Shown here in pieces: positions 7,537 through 18,630 of a stretch of DNA of 64,000 nucleotides (position 1 is the stretch's first letter; each line of letters starts with the position of its first letter). Below the pieces are notes generated by a model. The model was not told the origin of the DNA and made no database searches. It saw only the letters and a list, made by a program, of their open reading frames with translations. The DNA is from Streptomyces thinghirensis (GTDB taxonomy: Bacteria; Actinomycetota; Actinomycetia; Streptomycetales; Streptomycetaceae). Location of the stretch: assembly GCA_021502835.1 (NCBI GenBank), contig JAKFGP010000028.1:62001-126000 (forward strand), in the 5' to 3' direction. A program made the translations under genes and the position numbers.

Positions 7537-8645
7537 ATGCCTAAGCCCGGAGAACTCACATTCGTCGCCCCCCGCGCAGCCAAGAAGCCGCCGCGGCACC
7601 TCGCCGACCTCACGCCCGCCGAGCGCAAGGAGGCCGTCGCCGCGATCGGCGAGAAGCCGTTCCGTGCGAAGCAGCTCTCGCAGCACTACTTCGCGCGGTA
7701 CGCGCACGACCCCGAGCAGTGGACCGACATCCCCGCCGGCTCCCGACAGGGGCTCCGGGAGGCACTGCTGCCCGAGCTGATGTCGGTCGTGCGGCACCTG
7801 TCGACCGACCAGGGCACCACCCGCAAGACGCTGTGGAAGCTGTTCGACGGGACGCTCGTCGAGTCCGTCCTCATGCGCTACCCGGACCGGGTGACCATGT
7901 GCATCAGCTCCCAGGCGGGCTGCGGCATGAACTGCCCGTTCTGTGCCACGGGGCAGGCGGGCCTGGACCGGAATCTGTCCACCGCCGAGATCGTGCACCA
8001 GATCGTGGACGGGATGCGCGCCCTGCGGGACGGTGAGGTCCCCGGAGGACCGGCCCGCCTGAGCAACATCGTGTTCATGGGCATGGGCGAGCCCCTCGCC
8101 AACTACAACCGCGTCGTCGGCTCCATCCGCCGCCTCACCGACCCCGAGCCCGACGGACTGGGTCTCTCCCAGCGCGGCATCACCGTCTCCACGGTCGGCC
8201 TCGTGCCGGCGATCCACCGTTTCGCCGACGAGGGCTTCAGGTGCCGCCTCGCCATCTCGCTGCACGCCCCCGACGACGAGCTGCGCGACACCCTCGTCCC
8301 GGTCAACACGCGCTGGAAGGTGCGTGAGGTGCTGGACGCCGGGTTCGAGTACGCGGAGCGGTCGGGCCGGCGGCTGTCGATCGAGTACGCGCTGATCCGG
8401 GACATCAACGACCAGGCGTGGCGCGGCGACCGGCTCGGGCGGATGCTCAAGGGGCAGGCCCGTGCACGTCAACCTCATCCCGCTCAATCCCACGCCCGGC
8501 TCGAAGTGGACCGCTTCCACGGCCCGAGGACGAGAAGGCGTTCGTCGAGGCGATCGCGGCGCACGGTGTGCCGGTGACGATCCGGGACACCCGTGGTCAG
8601 GAGATCGACGGGGCGTGTGGTCAGCTCGCCGCGAGCGAGCGGTAA
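7537..8645 (+). CDS. rlmN: 23S rRNA (adenine-C2)-methyltransferase RlmN
   Basis: A radical-SAM enzyme that methylates C2 of adenosine 2503 in 23S rRNA and A37 in some tRNAs, using a 4Fe-4S cluster and two catalytic cysteines. Seen here: the N-terminal HhH-like region ([17 protein letters not shown]), the substrate region [20 protein letters not shown], the cluster motif [11 protein letters not shown] (C-x3-C-x2-C) near residue 130, [27 protein letters not shown], the [13 protein letters not shown] helix and, after a frameshift near 8455, [16 protein letters not shown] and a C-terminal GACGQLA carrying the methyl-carrier cysteine. ATG 7537 is preceded by AGGAAGG. Length about 369 residues is normal. 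Only the one indel breaks it. Confidence 0.95.
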
Positions 8646-8718
8646 CCTGACCGGCGTCGTACATCGTCGTACGACAACTTCATACGGAAGTACGTCCGGA
8701 ACCACATCTTCATATTCC

Positions 8719-8806
8719 GACAGGGGAGCGCCACAGCGCTGAGGTGCGGCACCGGCCGCAGACCCTCGAACCTGGCCCAGGTCATTGTGGGTAGGGAGAT
8801 CGGTCA
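8719..8806 (+). promoter_or_regulatory. TPP riboswitch (THI element)
   Basis: The conserved blocks of a thiamine-pyrophosphate riboswitch are present in order: ACAGGGGAGCG (P1/P2 entry), GCTGAGGTGCGG (the CTGAGA-like T-loop core, here with one A missing), GCAGACCCTCGAACCTG (the ACCCTTGAACCTGA block) and CCAGGTCATTGTGGGTAGGGAG (the GGTAAT-x-CCAGCG-x-AGGGA block). It lies about 90 bases before the GTG of thiB. Between them is a GC-rich hairpin (GCCCTGCC...GGGGCCGCG) that could act as terminator or sequester translation. TPP binding would shut off the thiamine importer. Confidence 0.92.
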
Positions 8807-8894
8807 CCACTCGAGCTGTTGCGCCCTGCCCGGGACCCTCGCCAGGGGTTCCGGGCGGGGCCGCGTCTTCTCCTGGTCACCCAGGAGGAATTCA

Positions 8895-9983
8895 GTGAGC
8901 ATCACCAAGAAGGCCACCGTCCTTGCCGTCGGGCTCGGCATGGTCGGCTGCCTGGCCGCCTGCGGATCGTCGTCCGACGGCGGCAGCCAGGGCTCCGGCG
9001 ACTCCAAGACCGTGACCCTCGTCAGCCACAACTCGTGGGCCGCCTCGAAGGACGTCATCGCCGCCTTCGAGAAGAGCTCCGGCTACAAGGTCCGGGTGCT
9101 GGAGGACGGCGACGCCGGGCAGGCCGTCAACAAGGCCATCCTCACCAGGGACAACCCCCCAGGGCGACGTCTTCTTCGGCGTCGACAACACGCTGCTGTC
9201 CCGCGCGCTCGACAACGGGCTGTTCCAGCCGTACGAGGCCAAGGGCTCCGACCGTATCCGCCCCGAGTACCGGGCCGACCAGGACAAGCACCGGGTCACG
9301 CCCGTCACCACCGGCGACATCTGTGTCAACTACGACAAGGCATACTTCAGCAAGCACGAGCTGGCCCCGCCGGACTCCTTCGACGACCTGGTCAAGCCCG
9401 AGTACAAGGACCTGCTCGTCACCGAGAACGCGGGCACCTCCTCGCCCGGTCTCGGCTTCCTGCTCGGCACCGCCGCCGAGTACGGGGACGACGGCTGGCA
9501 GGACTACTGGAAGAAGCTGAAGGCGAACGGCGTCAAGGTCGTCGACGGCTGGGAGCAGGCGTACAACGAGGAGTTCTCCGGTTCGTCCGGCGGCAAGAAG
9601 GCCAAGGGCGACCGCCCGCTCGTCGTCTCCTACGCCTCGTCCCCGCCCGCCGAGGTGATCTACGCCGACCCGCAGCCCGAAACCGCGCCGACGGGCGTCG
9701 CCACCGGCACCTGCTTCCGTCAGGTCGAGTACGCAGGCCTGCTGGGCAACGCCGAGAACACCGAGGGCGGCAAGGCACTCCTCGACTTCCTCATCGGCAA
9801 GGAGTTCCAGGAGGACATGCCGCTGAACATGTTCGTCTACCCGGTGCGGGAGGGCGCGCGGATCCCCGAGGCGTTCCGGAAGTTCGGGCCGCAGGCCGAG
9901 GACCCGCAGACCATGGACCCGGCGAAGATCGCCGGCAATCGCGACCAGTGGGTCAAGTCGTGGACCTCACTCGTACTAAGTAG
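8895..9983 (+). CDS. thiB: Thiamine ABC transporter, substrate-binding lipoprotein ThiB
   Basis: Periplasmic-type binding protein anchored in the membrane by a lipid. The GTG start (8895) follows AGGAGG by 6 bases. The signal is KKATVLAVGLGMVGCLAACG with a lipobox cysteine near residue 23. The mature protein has the TbpA-like TVTLVSHNSWAASKDVIAAFE start, the VLEDGDAGQAVNKAIL segment and, after a frameshift at the C-tract near 9160, DVFFGVDNTLLSRALDNGLF, TTGDICVNYDKAYF, LVTENAGTSSPGLGFLLGTA and VYPVREGA. These match the thiamine/TPP binding subfamily. The frame near the stop is uncertain (about 9980). Controlled by the upstream TPP riboswitch; first gene of a thiBPQ operon. Confidence 0.92.
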   Translation: MSITKKATVLAVGLGMVGCLAACGSSSDGGSQGSGDSKTVTLVSHNSWAASKDVIAAFEKSSGYKVRVLEDGDAGQAVNKAILTRDNPPGRRLLRRRQHAAVPRARQRAVPAVRGQGLRPYPPRVPGRPGQAPGHARHHRRHLCQLRQGILQQARAGPAGLLRRPGQARVQGPARHRERGHLLARSRLPARHRRRVRGRRLAGLLEEAEGERRQGRRRLGAGVQRGVLRFVRRQEGQGRPPARRLLRLVPARRGDLRRPAARNRADGRRHRHLLPSGRVRRPAGQRREHRGRQGTPRLPHRQGVPGGHAAEHVRLPGAGGRADPRGVPEVRAAGRGPADHGPGEDRRQSRPVGQVVDLTRTK

Positions 9984-10027
9984 GCAAGGCCAGGACTTCG
10001 CGCGGGAGCGCGGCGCGGTCGGCCCTG

Positions 10028-11675
10028 ATGGCCGTGCCCGTCGCGTTCTTCGCGGTGTTCTTCGCCTACCCCGTCGCCGCGATCGTCGCGCGGGGGCTGA
10101 AGATCGACGGGGCTTGGCAGTTCGGACGCGTCGCGGACGTGCTCGCCCAGTCCGACGTCCGGCATGTGCTGTGGTTCACCACCTGGCGAGGCGCTGGCCT
10201 CCACCGCGCTCACCCTGCTCATCGCACTGCCCGGCGCGTACGTCTTCGCCCGGTTCGACTTCCCCGGCAAGCAGGTCCTGCGGGCCGTGGTGACCGTGCC
10301 GTTCGTGCTGCCGACGGTCGTCGTCGGTACGGCGTTCCTGGCGCTGGTCGGACGCGGCGGGCTGCTCGACGAGCTGTGGGGCGTACGGCTGGACACCACC
10401 GTGTGGGCGATCCTGCTCGCGCACGTCTTCTTCAACTACGCCGTCGTCGTACGCACCGTCGGCGGCCTCTGGTCGCAGCTCGACCCGCGGCAGGAGGAGG
10501 CCGCGCGGATGCTCGGCGCCTCGCGGCTGAAGGCCTGGCGGCAGGTGACGCTGCCCGCGCTCGCGCCCGCCGTGGCCGCCGCCGCGCTGATGGTGTTCCT
10601 GTTCACCTTCACGTCCTTCGGCGTCGTCCAGATCCTCGGCGGACCGGCCTTCTCCACCCTGGAGGTGGAGATCTACCGGCAGACCTCGCAGATCTTCGAC
10701 CTGTCCACGGCCGCCGTGCCGACGCTGATCCAGTTCGGCGCGGTGGCCGCCATCCTCGCCGTGCACGCCTGGACGGTACGGCGGCGGGAGACGGCCCTGC
10801 GGCTGGTGGACGCGGCCACGACGCGCGCCGGCCGCGCGGCACCGGGCGGTGGGCGCTGCTGGCCGGGGTCCTGGTCACCGTCGCCGTGCTGCTCGTGCTG
10901 CCGCTCGCCGTGCTGGTCGAGCGGTCGCTCGGCGCACCCGGTTCGGCTACTACCGGGCGCTGACCCGGGAGGACGGCGGCACCTTCCTCGTCCCGCCGAT
11001 CGAGGCCATCGGCAACAGCCTCCAGTACGCCGTCGCCGCCACCGCCATCGCCATGGTGATCGGCGCGCTGGCCGCCACCGCGCTCACCCGCCGCGACGCG
11101 GGCCGCTTCGTACGCGGTTTCGACGCGCTGCTGATGCTGCCGCTCGGGGTGTCCGCCGTGACGGTCGGCTTCGGGTTCCTGATCGCGCTGGACGAACCCC
11201 CGCTGGATCTCAGAGCCTCCTGGATCCTCGTGCCGCTCGCGCAGGCGCTGGTCGGCGTCCCCTTCGTCGTACGGACCATGCTGCCGGTGCTGCGGGCGGT
11301 GGACGTACGGCTGCGGGAGGCGGCGGCGGTGCTGGGGGCGTCGCCGTGGCGGGTGTGGCGGGAGGTGGACCTGCCGATGGTGCGGCGGGCGCTGCTGGTC
11401 GCGGCCGGGTTCGCCTTCGCGGTGTCGCTCGGGGAGTTCGGCGCGACCGTGTTCATCGCGCGGCCCGACAACCCGACGCTGCCGGTCGCCGTGGCGCGGC
11501 TGCTGGGACGGCCCGGGGACATGAACTACGGCCAGGCGATGGCCCTGTCGACGATTCTGATGCTGGTGTGCGCCGTGGCCTGGTGGTGCTGGAGCGGCTG
11601 CGGACCGACCGGAGCGGGGAGTTCTGGGGATGCGCGGAGTTCTACGGATGCGGGAGTGCTACGGATGCTGCTGAG
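10028..11675 (+). CDS. thiP: Thiamine ABC transporter permease ThiP (fused two-domain)
   Basis: A membrane permease with two tandem binding-protein-dependent transport domains in one chain, as in E. coli ThiP. The first half has VAFFAVFFAYPVAAIVARGL (helix 1), TALTLLIALPGAYVFARF, VTVPFVLPTVVVGTAFLAL and the EAA loop EEAARMLGASRLKAWRQVTL. The second half has NSLQYAVAATAIAMVIGALA, LLMLPLGVSAVTVGFGFLIA and a second EAA loop REAAAVLGASPWRVWREVDL. Frameshifts lie near 10185, 10845, 10940 and 11585. The start is probably just upstream of or at ATG 10028, since the thiB end is blurred. The stop most likely overlaps the start of the ATPase gene. The coupling ATPase follows directly. Confidence 0.88.
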
Positions 11676-12686
11676 CCTCGAAGGCGCGACCGTCCGTTTC
11701 GGTGGGCGGGCCGTGCTCGACGCCGTCGACCTGGGGGTCGCCGAGCACGAGGTGGTGTGCGTGCTCGGGCCCAGCGGCAGCGGCAAGTCGACGCTGCTGC
11801 GGGCGGTCGCCGGGCTCCAGCCGCTGGACGCCGGGCGGGTGACGCTGGACGGGCGGGACCGGTCCGGGGTGCCCGCGCACAAGCGCGAGGTCGGGCTGAT
11901 GTTCCAGGACCACCAGCTCTTCCCGCAGCGGGACGTGGCCGGAAACATCGCCTTCGGACCGCGCATGCGCGGCGCCTCCCGCGCCGGACAACGGGAGCGG
12001 GTGGGGGAGTTGCTGGAGCTGGTCGGGCTGCCGGGCGCCGAGCACCGGTCCGTCGCCGCGCTCTCCGGCGGTGAGCAGCAGCGGGTGGCGCTGGCCCGCG
12101 CCCTCGCGCCCCGGCCCGCCTGCTGATGCTGGACGAGCCGCTCGGCCAGCTCGACCGCTCGCTGCGGGAGCGCCTGGTCGTCGAACTACGGGAGCTGTTC
12201 GGCCGGTTGGGTACGACCGTGCTCGCCGTGACGCACGACCAGGGCGAGGCATTCGCGCTCGCCGACCGGGTCGTGGTGATGCGGGACGGGGCGGATCACG
12301 CCCAGTCGGGGACGCCGCTGGAGGTGTGGCAGCGGCCCGCCGACGCCTTCGTGGCCCGCTTCCTGGGCTTCGACAACGTGGTCGACGCGACCGTCACCGG
12401 GCAGGCCGCCGACACCCCGTGGGGCGAGGTGCCGGTCCCCGAGGACGCCCCGCAGGGTGCCCGTACCCTGCTCGTCCGGCCCGCCGGCGTGCGCATGGTG
12501 GCCGCCGACGAGGGGCTGCGCTGCACGGTCACCGCACGCACCTTCCGGGGCACCCATGTCGCCGTCCGCCTCCGGCCCGAGGACGCGCCGCGCCTGGAGG
12601 CGGCGTGCGCGCTGCGGGCGGCACCGGAGGTCGGGGACACGGTGGGGGTGGAGTTCGACGGGGCGGAAATCGTCGTGTTGCGATGA
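11665..12686 (+). CDS. thiQ: ABC transporter ATP-binding protein for thiamine (ThiQ-like)
   Basis: Energy-coupling ATPase of the thiamine importer. From ATG 11665: Walker [10 protein letters not shown] near residue 37, Q-loop LMFQDHQLF, signature [16 protein letters not shown], Walker B LLMLDEP (after a missing C near 12118) and the H-loop [11 protein letters not shown]-terminal regulatory extension of about 110 residues ([30 protein letters not shown]) follows, as in larger CysA/PotA-type ATPases; E. coli ThiQ lacks it. An indel near 12293 affects only a few residues. Imperfect 18-bp tandem copies (GGAGTTCT..GGATGCG type) sit over the start, at about 11617-11670. Confidence 0.9.
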
Positions 12687-12711
12687 TCGTCCGGCTCGTA
12701 GGGTGGAGGGC

Positions 12712-13513
12712 ATGACACGCCTCGCTCATGACCGTTACTGCGATGAGATCGCCCATCAGGTGGGCCGGTTCGGCGCCGTGCTGTCCTCCGGCGCCGACCT
12801 GTCCGCCACCGTGCCGACTTGCCCGGACTGGACGCTGGAGGACCTGGTGCGGCACGTCGGCCGCGCCCTGCGCTGGACGGAGCTGACCGTCCGCACCCGC
12901 GCGCCGAGGAGGAGGTCCCGTTGGACCGTGCGCCGGGAGCCGAGGGTCCGCCGGTGACGGGGACGCGGCCGCGCTGGAGGCGTGGCTGGCGGAGACCGGC
13001 GAGTCGGTCGTGCGTGCGCTGCAGGAGGCCGGGCCGGACGGGCGGGCGTGGTCGTGGTCCGGGGACCACACCGCGGGCTTCTGGGCCCGCCGGATGACGC
13101 ACGAGCTGGTCGTCCACGGGCGGACGCGGCCCTCGCGGCGGGCCGGCCGTGCAGAGCCGGTCGCCGCCGAGGTGGCGGCCGACTCGATCGACGAGTGGCT
13201 GGAGATCGTGCAGTTCGTGCAGCGGGTTCTTCCCGACGGGCCGGCCAAGGGGCTGCGGGCGCCCGGCCGGAGCATCCACCTGCACGCCACCGACACCGCC
13301 GCGGGCCTCGACGCCGAATGGCTGATCGAGCTGCCCGAGGAGGGCGTCATCTGGCGCCGCGGCCACGAGAAGGCGAGCGTGGCCCTGCGGGGGCCGCTCA
13401 CGGACGTGCTGCTGGCCTTCTACCGCAGGCTCCCGCTGGACACCCCCGGACTCCAGGTGGTCGGCGACCGCGAGCTGCTGGAACTCTGGCTGGAGAAGGC
13501 GGCGTTCGGCTGA
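12712..13513 (+). CDS. Maleylpyruvate isomerase N-terminal domain (DinB-fold) family protein
   Basis: ATG 12712 lies 26 bases after the ATPase gene, with GGTGGAGGG ahead of it. The N-terminus has the family pattern [12 protein letters not shown], the [19 protein letters not shown] motif and a tryptophan soon after, typical of mycothiol-dependent maleylpyruvate isomerase-like proteins of actinobacteria (four-helix DinB fold). The middle shows [20 protein letters not shown] with the metal-ligand histidine pattern, then a C-terminal domain including HLHATDT and [19 protein letters not shown]. Frameshifts near 12905 and 12955. The substrate is unknown; most members are uncharacterised. It may only be co-transcribed with the thiamine operon. 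Confidence 0.8.
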
Positions 13514-13540
13514 GGCGACGCCAGGCGGATACGACGCGGC

Positions 13541-13572
13541 GGTGGCCCGTCCCCGGCCGGGGACGGGCCACC
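13541..13572. terminator. Perfect palindromic bidirectional terminator
   Basis: A 32-bp perfect palindrome (GGTGGCCCGTCCCC and its complement around GGCC) lies between convergent genes: the MDMPI-type protein ending at 13513 and the LAETG protein ending at 13596. No T-tract follows, which is normal for Streptomyces terminators. Confidence 0.85.
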
Positions 13573-13595
13573 GCTGCGTACGGAGGCGTGCGGCG

Positions 13596-14316
13596 TCAGC
13601 GGTTGCTGTTCGCCCCGCGACGGCGCAGAGGCCGAAGAAGACCGCGCCGCCACCGATGGCGACCAGGGCCGCCGCGACGCCGGCGATCATGCCGGTGTTG
13701 GAGTTGGCGCCGGTCTCGGCGAGGTTGGACTCACCGGCCGCCGGGGACGGGGCGTTGTCGCTCGGCACGGCCGCCGGAGCGGGTGCTCTTGGCCTTCTCG
13801 GACGGTGCCGGGGCCGACGTGGACGGTGCCGGGGTCGGCGTCTCCGTCTCCTCGGCCGGGGTGGAGGAGCTCTCCGACGGGGTCGGCGTCGGGGTCGGGG
13901 TGTCCTCCGTCTTGCAGGGGGTCGACGGGGTCACGAGGTTCGGCTTGATGTCCTCGTCGACGTAACTGTCGGCCTTGACATGGATGCGGTACTCGGCGTT
14001 CGGCTTCCAGTCCGCGGCGAAGGTGATGGTGCTGCTCGCGCGAACCCTTGACCACCTGCTCGCCGATCTTCTCGGCGTCGGCACCGTTGTTCTGCAGGTA
14101 GACGGTGACGGTGGCGGGATGCCGGCCGGGTCCACGTCGGTGACGGTAATGACACCCTTGTCGCCTTCGCACTTGGCGGCGGCGGAGAACTCGCTGATGT
14201 CGCAGGCGAGCCGCTGCCGGCGGCGCCGATCGCCAGGGCCACCGAGGCGGAGGCGACGCCGAGGGCGCGAACGCCACGGCGGGATGCCGTGCTTCGAGTA
14301 TGGACAGGACTGCCAC
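13596..14316 (-). CDS. LAXTG-type sortase-anchored cell-wall protein
   Basis: A secreted surface protein. GTG 14316 starts [14 protein letters not shown], then (frameshift near 14275) [20 protein letters not shown], a twin-basic-led signal peptide. Next come [20 protein letters not shown] and [19 protein letters not shown], a beta-sandwich-like domain, and [21 protein letters not shown] Ser/Thr/Pro-rich spacer ([15 protein letters not shown]) precedes the sorting signal NLAETGANS, a hydrophobic helix [20 protein letters not shown] and a basic RRRGANS tail. LAXTG is the class E sortase motif used for chaplins and related proteins in Streptomyces. No sortase gene is in the window. Indels near 14035, 13780 and 13615. 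The cysteine pair in the domain may form a disulfide. Confidence 0.82.
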
Positions 14317-14467
14317 GTTTGTCCTTTACGGGAGCGCAGATGCGGGGGTGGAGGGGTGCTGACGCGTGATGAGCGGCATCAGCACACCCACGAGCCTCAC
14401 TGGTCTATAAGCGGTGCATACGCAGTGTCAACGCATGCCGGTCAAGGGCGTTGGCTTTGCCGTCTTA

Positions 14468-15631
14468 TTAACCGCCGAGACGTTTCAGCGCTTCCGGAGC
14501 TTCCTCGATCCGGTCGACGAGCGCGATCCGGGACTCCATCGTCCGCCCCCGGCGAGCGACGAGCAGCGGCTACGCGGGCAGCTCTCCGTCCAGTGCGCCA
14601 GCCCACCAGCACCATCGGCGTGGGCTCGCCCCGCGACTCGTAGTAGTTCGGCGTCGCGTTGTCGAAGATCTCCTGTACGGTCCCGGCGGCGCCCGGCAGG
14701 AAGACCACGCCCGCGTTGGAGCGGCCAGCAGGCCGTCCTCGCGGGTGGCGTTGGCGAAGTACTTGGCGATGTGCGCCGCGAAGGCGTTGGGCGGCTCGTG
14801 GCCGTAGAACCAGGTGGGGATGCCGACCGAGGCGCCGCCTCCGGCCAGCGTTCACGGACCTCGAACGCGGACCGCGCCCAGTCGGTGATCGACGGGGTGA
14901 ACGACGTGACCTCGGCGAGGAGCAGCAGCGCGTCGTCCAGCATCCCGTCGTCGAACGGGGCGGCGTAGGCGCCGGGGTTCGCGGCCTCCATCGCGCCCGG
15001 ACCGCCGCCGGTGGCCACGGTGAACCCGGCGCGGGCCAGTTCGCGGCCAGGGCGCGCGGCGCCCGCGTACGACCTGGTGCCGCGCGCCATGGCGTGACCG
15101 CCCATGACGCCCACCACCCTGGCGCCGGTGAGGAGTTCGTCGATCGCGTCGGAGACGGAGTCGTCGTGGATCGCGCGCAGCATGGGAGGCGAAGACGTCG
15201 CCGTCCGCCTTGGTCTGCTGGAACCAGTCGTGGGCGAGGGCGTCCGGTGTCGCCTCGTACCCCGTCCAGACGGGCGTGACAGCTCGTCGGGGGAGTAGAC
15301 GCGTCCGTGGGGTACGGGTCGAAGGGCAGGCCCGGTATGGGCGGGAAGACCAGGGCGCCGGCGGCGCGCACCGGTGGCCGCCTCGGGTGCCATCGGGCAG
15401 CCGAGGAAGACGGCGCCCGTGGGGTCCGCGGACATCAGGGCGTCCGTACGGGCCGTCAGATCGACGGCCTGGACGCGGTAGTGGGCGATGCAGCCGTGCG
15501 CCGAGACGACGGAGTCGAACTCGGCGAGGCTCTCGATCTCCCGGTCGTGGGAGGCGTGGTGGGACTGGGGCTGGGCCTGTGACCGGGCCTCGGCCGGGCG
15601 GGTGTCGGATCCACCCGCCCATGCTGAGCAT
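14468..15631 (-). CDS. LOG-family protein (Rossmann-fold nucleotide-binding)
   Basis: The first third contains IESLAEFDSVVSAHGCIAHY, ARTDALMSADPTGAVFLGCP and SPDELS-like segments. The centre has VVGVMGGHAMARGTRSYAG and TVATGGGPGAMEAANPGAYA, and the last third GVVFLPGAAGTVQEIFDNAT followed by NYYESRGEPTPMVLVG. The GGGPGAMEAAN and PG-x-x-GT-x-x-E motifs define the LOG (lysine-decarboxylase-like) family, which includes cytokinin riboside 5'-monophosphate phosphoribohydrolases. Members this long, with an N-terminal extension, are usually annotated simply as LOG or Rossmann-fold nucleotide-binding proteins. At least five indels fragment the gene (near 15350, 15185, 14845, 14725 and 14605). The end MESRIALVDRIEEAPEALK is clear. 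The start (15622-15631) is approximate. Confidence 0.82.
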
Positions 15632-15640
15632 GCGCCCGGC

Positions 15641-16047
15641 TCAGCCCTCGACCGCCGCCGGGTCCATCCACACGACCTCGAAGGTGTGGCCGTCGATGTC
15701 GTCGAAGGCCCGTCCGTACATGAAGCCGTGGTCCTGGTCTCGCCGGAGACCGAGCCGCCGGCCGCGACCGCCTTCTCCACCAGCTCGTCGACCTTCTCGC
15801 GGCTCTCGGCGCTCAGCGCGATCAGCACCTCGCTGGACTTCGTCGAGTCCACGATGTCCTTCTTCGTGAACTGGCGGTACTTCTCCGGCGTGTGCACCAT
15901 CACGACGATGGTCTCGCTCAGCGGGATCGACGCGGTGGTGTCGTCGCTGAACTGGGCGTTGATCTCGTAGCCGAGCCCGGTGAAGAACTTCTTCGAGGCG
16001 TCGAGGTTGTTGGTGGCCAGGTTCACGAAGATCATCTGCTGGTACAT
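15641..16047 (-). CDS. VOC-family (glyoxalase/bleomycin-resistance fold) protein
   Basis: About 135 residues from ATG 16047: YQQMIFVNLATNNLDASKKF, FTGLGYEINAQFSDDTTASI, IPLSETIVVMVHTPEKYRQF, EVLIALSAESREKVDELVEK, AAGGSVSGE and, after one indel near 15737, HGFMYGRAFDDIDGHTFEVV. These are the two beta-alpha-beta-beta-beta modules of the vicinal-oxygen-chelate fold. The closing D-x-D-G-H-x-x-E element is typical of metal-binding members. The substrate is unknown. It ends 10 bases before the LOG gene begins on the same strand, so the two are probably co-transcribed. Confidence 0.85.
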
Positions 16048-16158
16048 GAGGGCCTCTCCCGTCGGTGTCCTGCTGTTGTCGTGCCGTTCGAAGGGTTAGA
16101 CGCGAGGGGCGGGCGGAACTCATCGCTGGTTCGCGAATTTCTTCGAGAATCTTTTTGG

Positions 16159-17621
<1,463 letters not shown>

Positions 17622-17640
<19 letters not shown>

Positions 17641-18520
17641 GCCGCCAGGCCTTCCGTTCCGGAGGTTCCAGTGGTCCCTGTGGCGTCGGTGTCTCCGTGG
17701 TCTCCCGTGGCTCCCGTGGCCCCGGTGGCCACCGCTGTCTCGCGACCGGGGGCAGGTGCACGGTCCGTACCTGGCGTCCGTCCAGCAGCGCCACCGTGCG
17801 GTCCGCCAGGGCGGCGGTCCGCGCGTCGTGCGTGGCGAGGAGGACGGTGATGCCGTGCGGAGCGGGCCGCCGTGGTGAGGGTCCGCAGGACGTGGGCGCG
17901 GTCGGCGCGGTGCAGGGGCTGTCGGCTCGTCCGCGAAGAGGACCGCGGGGGTGACGGCGAGCGCGCGGGCGATGCAGACGCGCTGCCGCTCGGCCTGCTG
18001 GAGTTCGTGCGGGCGCCGGCGGGCCTTGTCGCCCACGTCGAGTCGCTCCAGCCACTCCAGGGCGGCGGTCTTGGCCCGGCGTCGGCCGGCGCCGCGCAGC
18101 ATGAGGGGAGGGCGGCGTTCTCCCAGCGTTGAGCTCCGGCACGAGCACGGGGGCGGGGGTCGATCCAGCCGAAGCGGTCGCGGCGCAGTCGCTCGCGGCC
18201 GAGCGGGCCCATGGTGTGCATCGGCACGCTGTTGAACTACACCTCGCCGTCCTGCGGCCGGACCAGCCCGGACAGACACCGCAGCAGCGTGGTCTTTGCC
18301 ACTGCCGCGCGGGCCGCTCACGGCGAGGATCTCGCCCTCGCGGACGCCGAGCGACACGCCTTGAAGCGCGGGGAGCCGTCGTGGTGCTGGAAGCGCAGGG
18401 CGTGGGCCCAGAGCACGTCGTTGCACCGGCGGAGCCTCCATGGGCGTACACCTCGGTTCTGATCCGTATTTCCCCGGTCACGTCCTCTTCCGGGGGAACG
18501 AAGGCGGGCCGATCGGTCAC
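17622..18520 (-). CDS. ABC transporter ATP-binding protein with degenerate signature motif
   Basis: GTG 18520 starts MTDRPAFVPPEEDVTGEIRI. A MacB/LolD-like ATPase follows: LQGVSLGVREGEILAVSG, Walker A GPRGSGK (K-T damaged by an indel near 18300), VPMHTMGPLGRERLRRDRFG, then HELQQAERQRVCIARALAV where LSGGQ is expected, Walker B VLFADEPTAP, and the H-loop HGITVLLATHDARTAALADR. The C-terminus is a low-complexity Gly/Thr/Asp linker. The signature reads LQQAE, which is unusual but not obviously a frameshift artefact, since the reading frame is continuous there. The stop overlaps the start of the membrane protein gene. Frameshifts near 18435, 18300, 18235, 18130, 17925 and 17860. Probable exporter ATPase; substrate unknown. 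Confidence 0.75.
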
Positions 18521-18630
18521 TGGGCACGCTTAGGAGTCGCCGCGGGGAAGCCGGACAGCACGCGGCCCCGGGCCGCCGTTCTCACCGAACGGGCGGCGCC
18601 GGGGCTGGTGATGATCTTCCAGAAGGATGA

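Noticed and set aside
7396..8664. A 422-codon minus-strand open frame opposite rlmN
   Set aside because: It is the antisense shadow of rlmN, with low-complexity composition and no domain; the plus strand carries the full radical-SAM enzyme.
10164..12074. A 636-codon open frame across thiP and thiQ
   Set aside because: Only its first part is thiP sequence; after an indel the frame becomes Arg/Gly/Ala-rich nonsense while the real frames of thiP and thiQ continue alongside.
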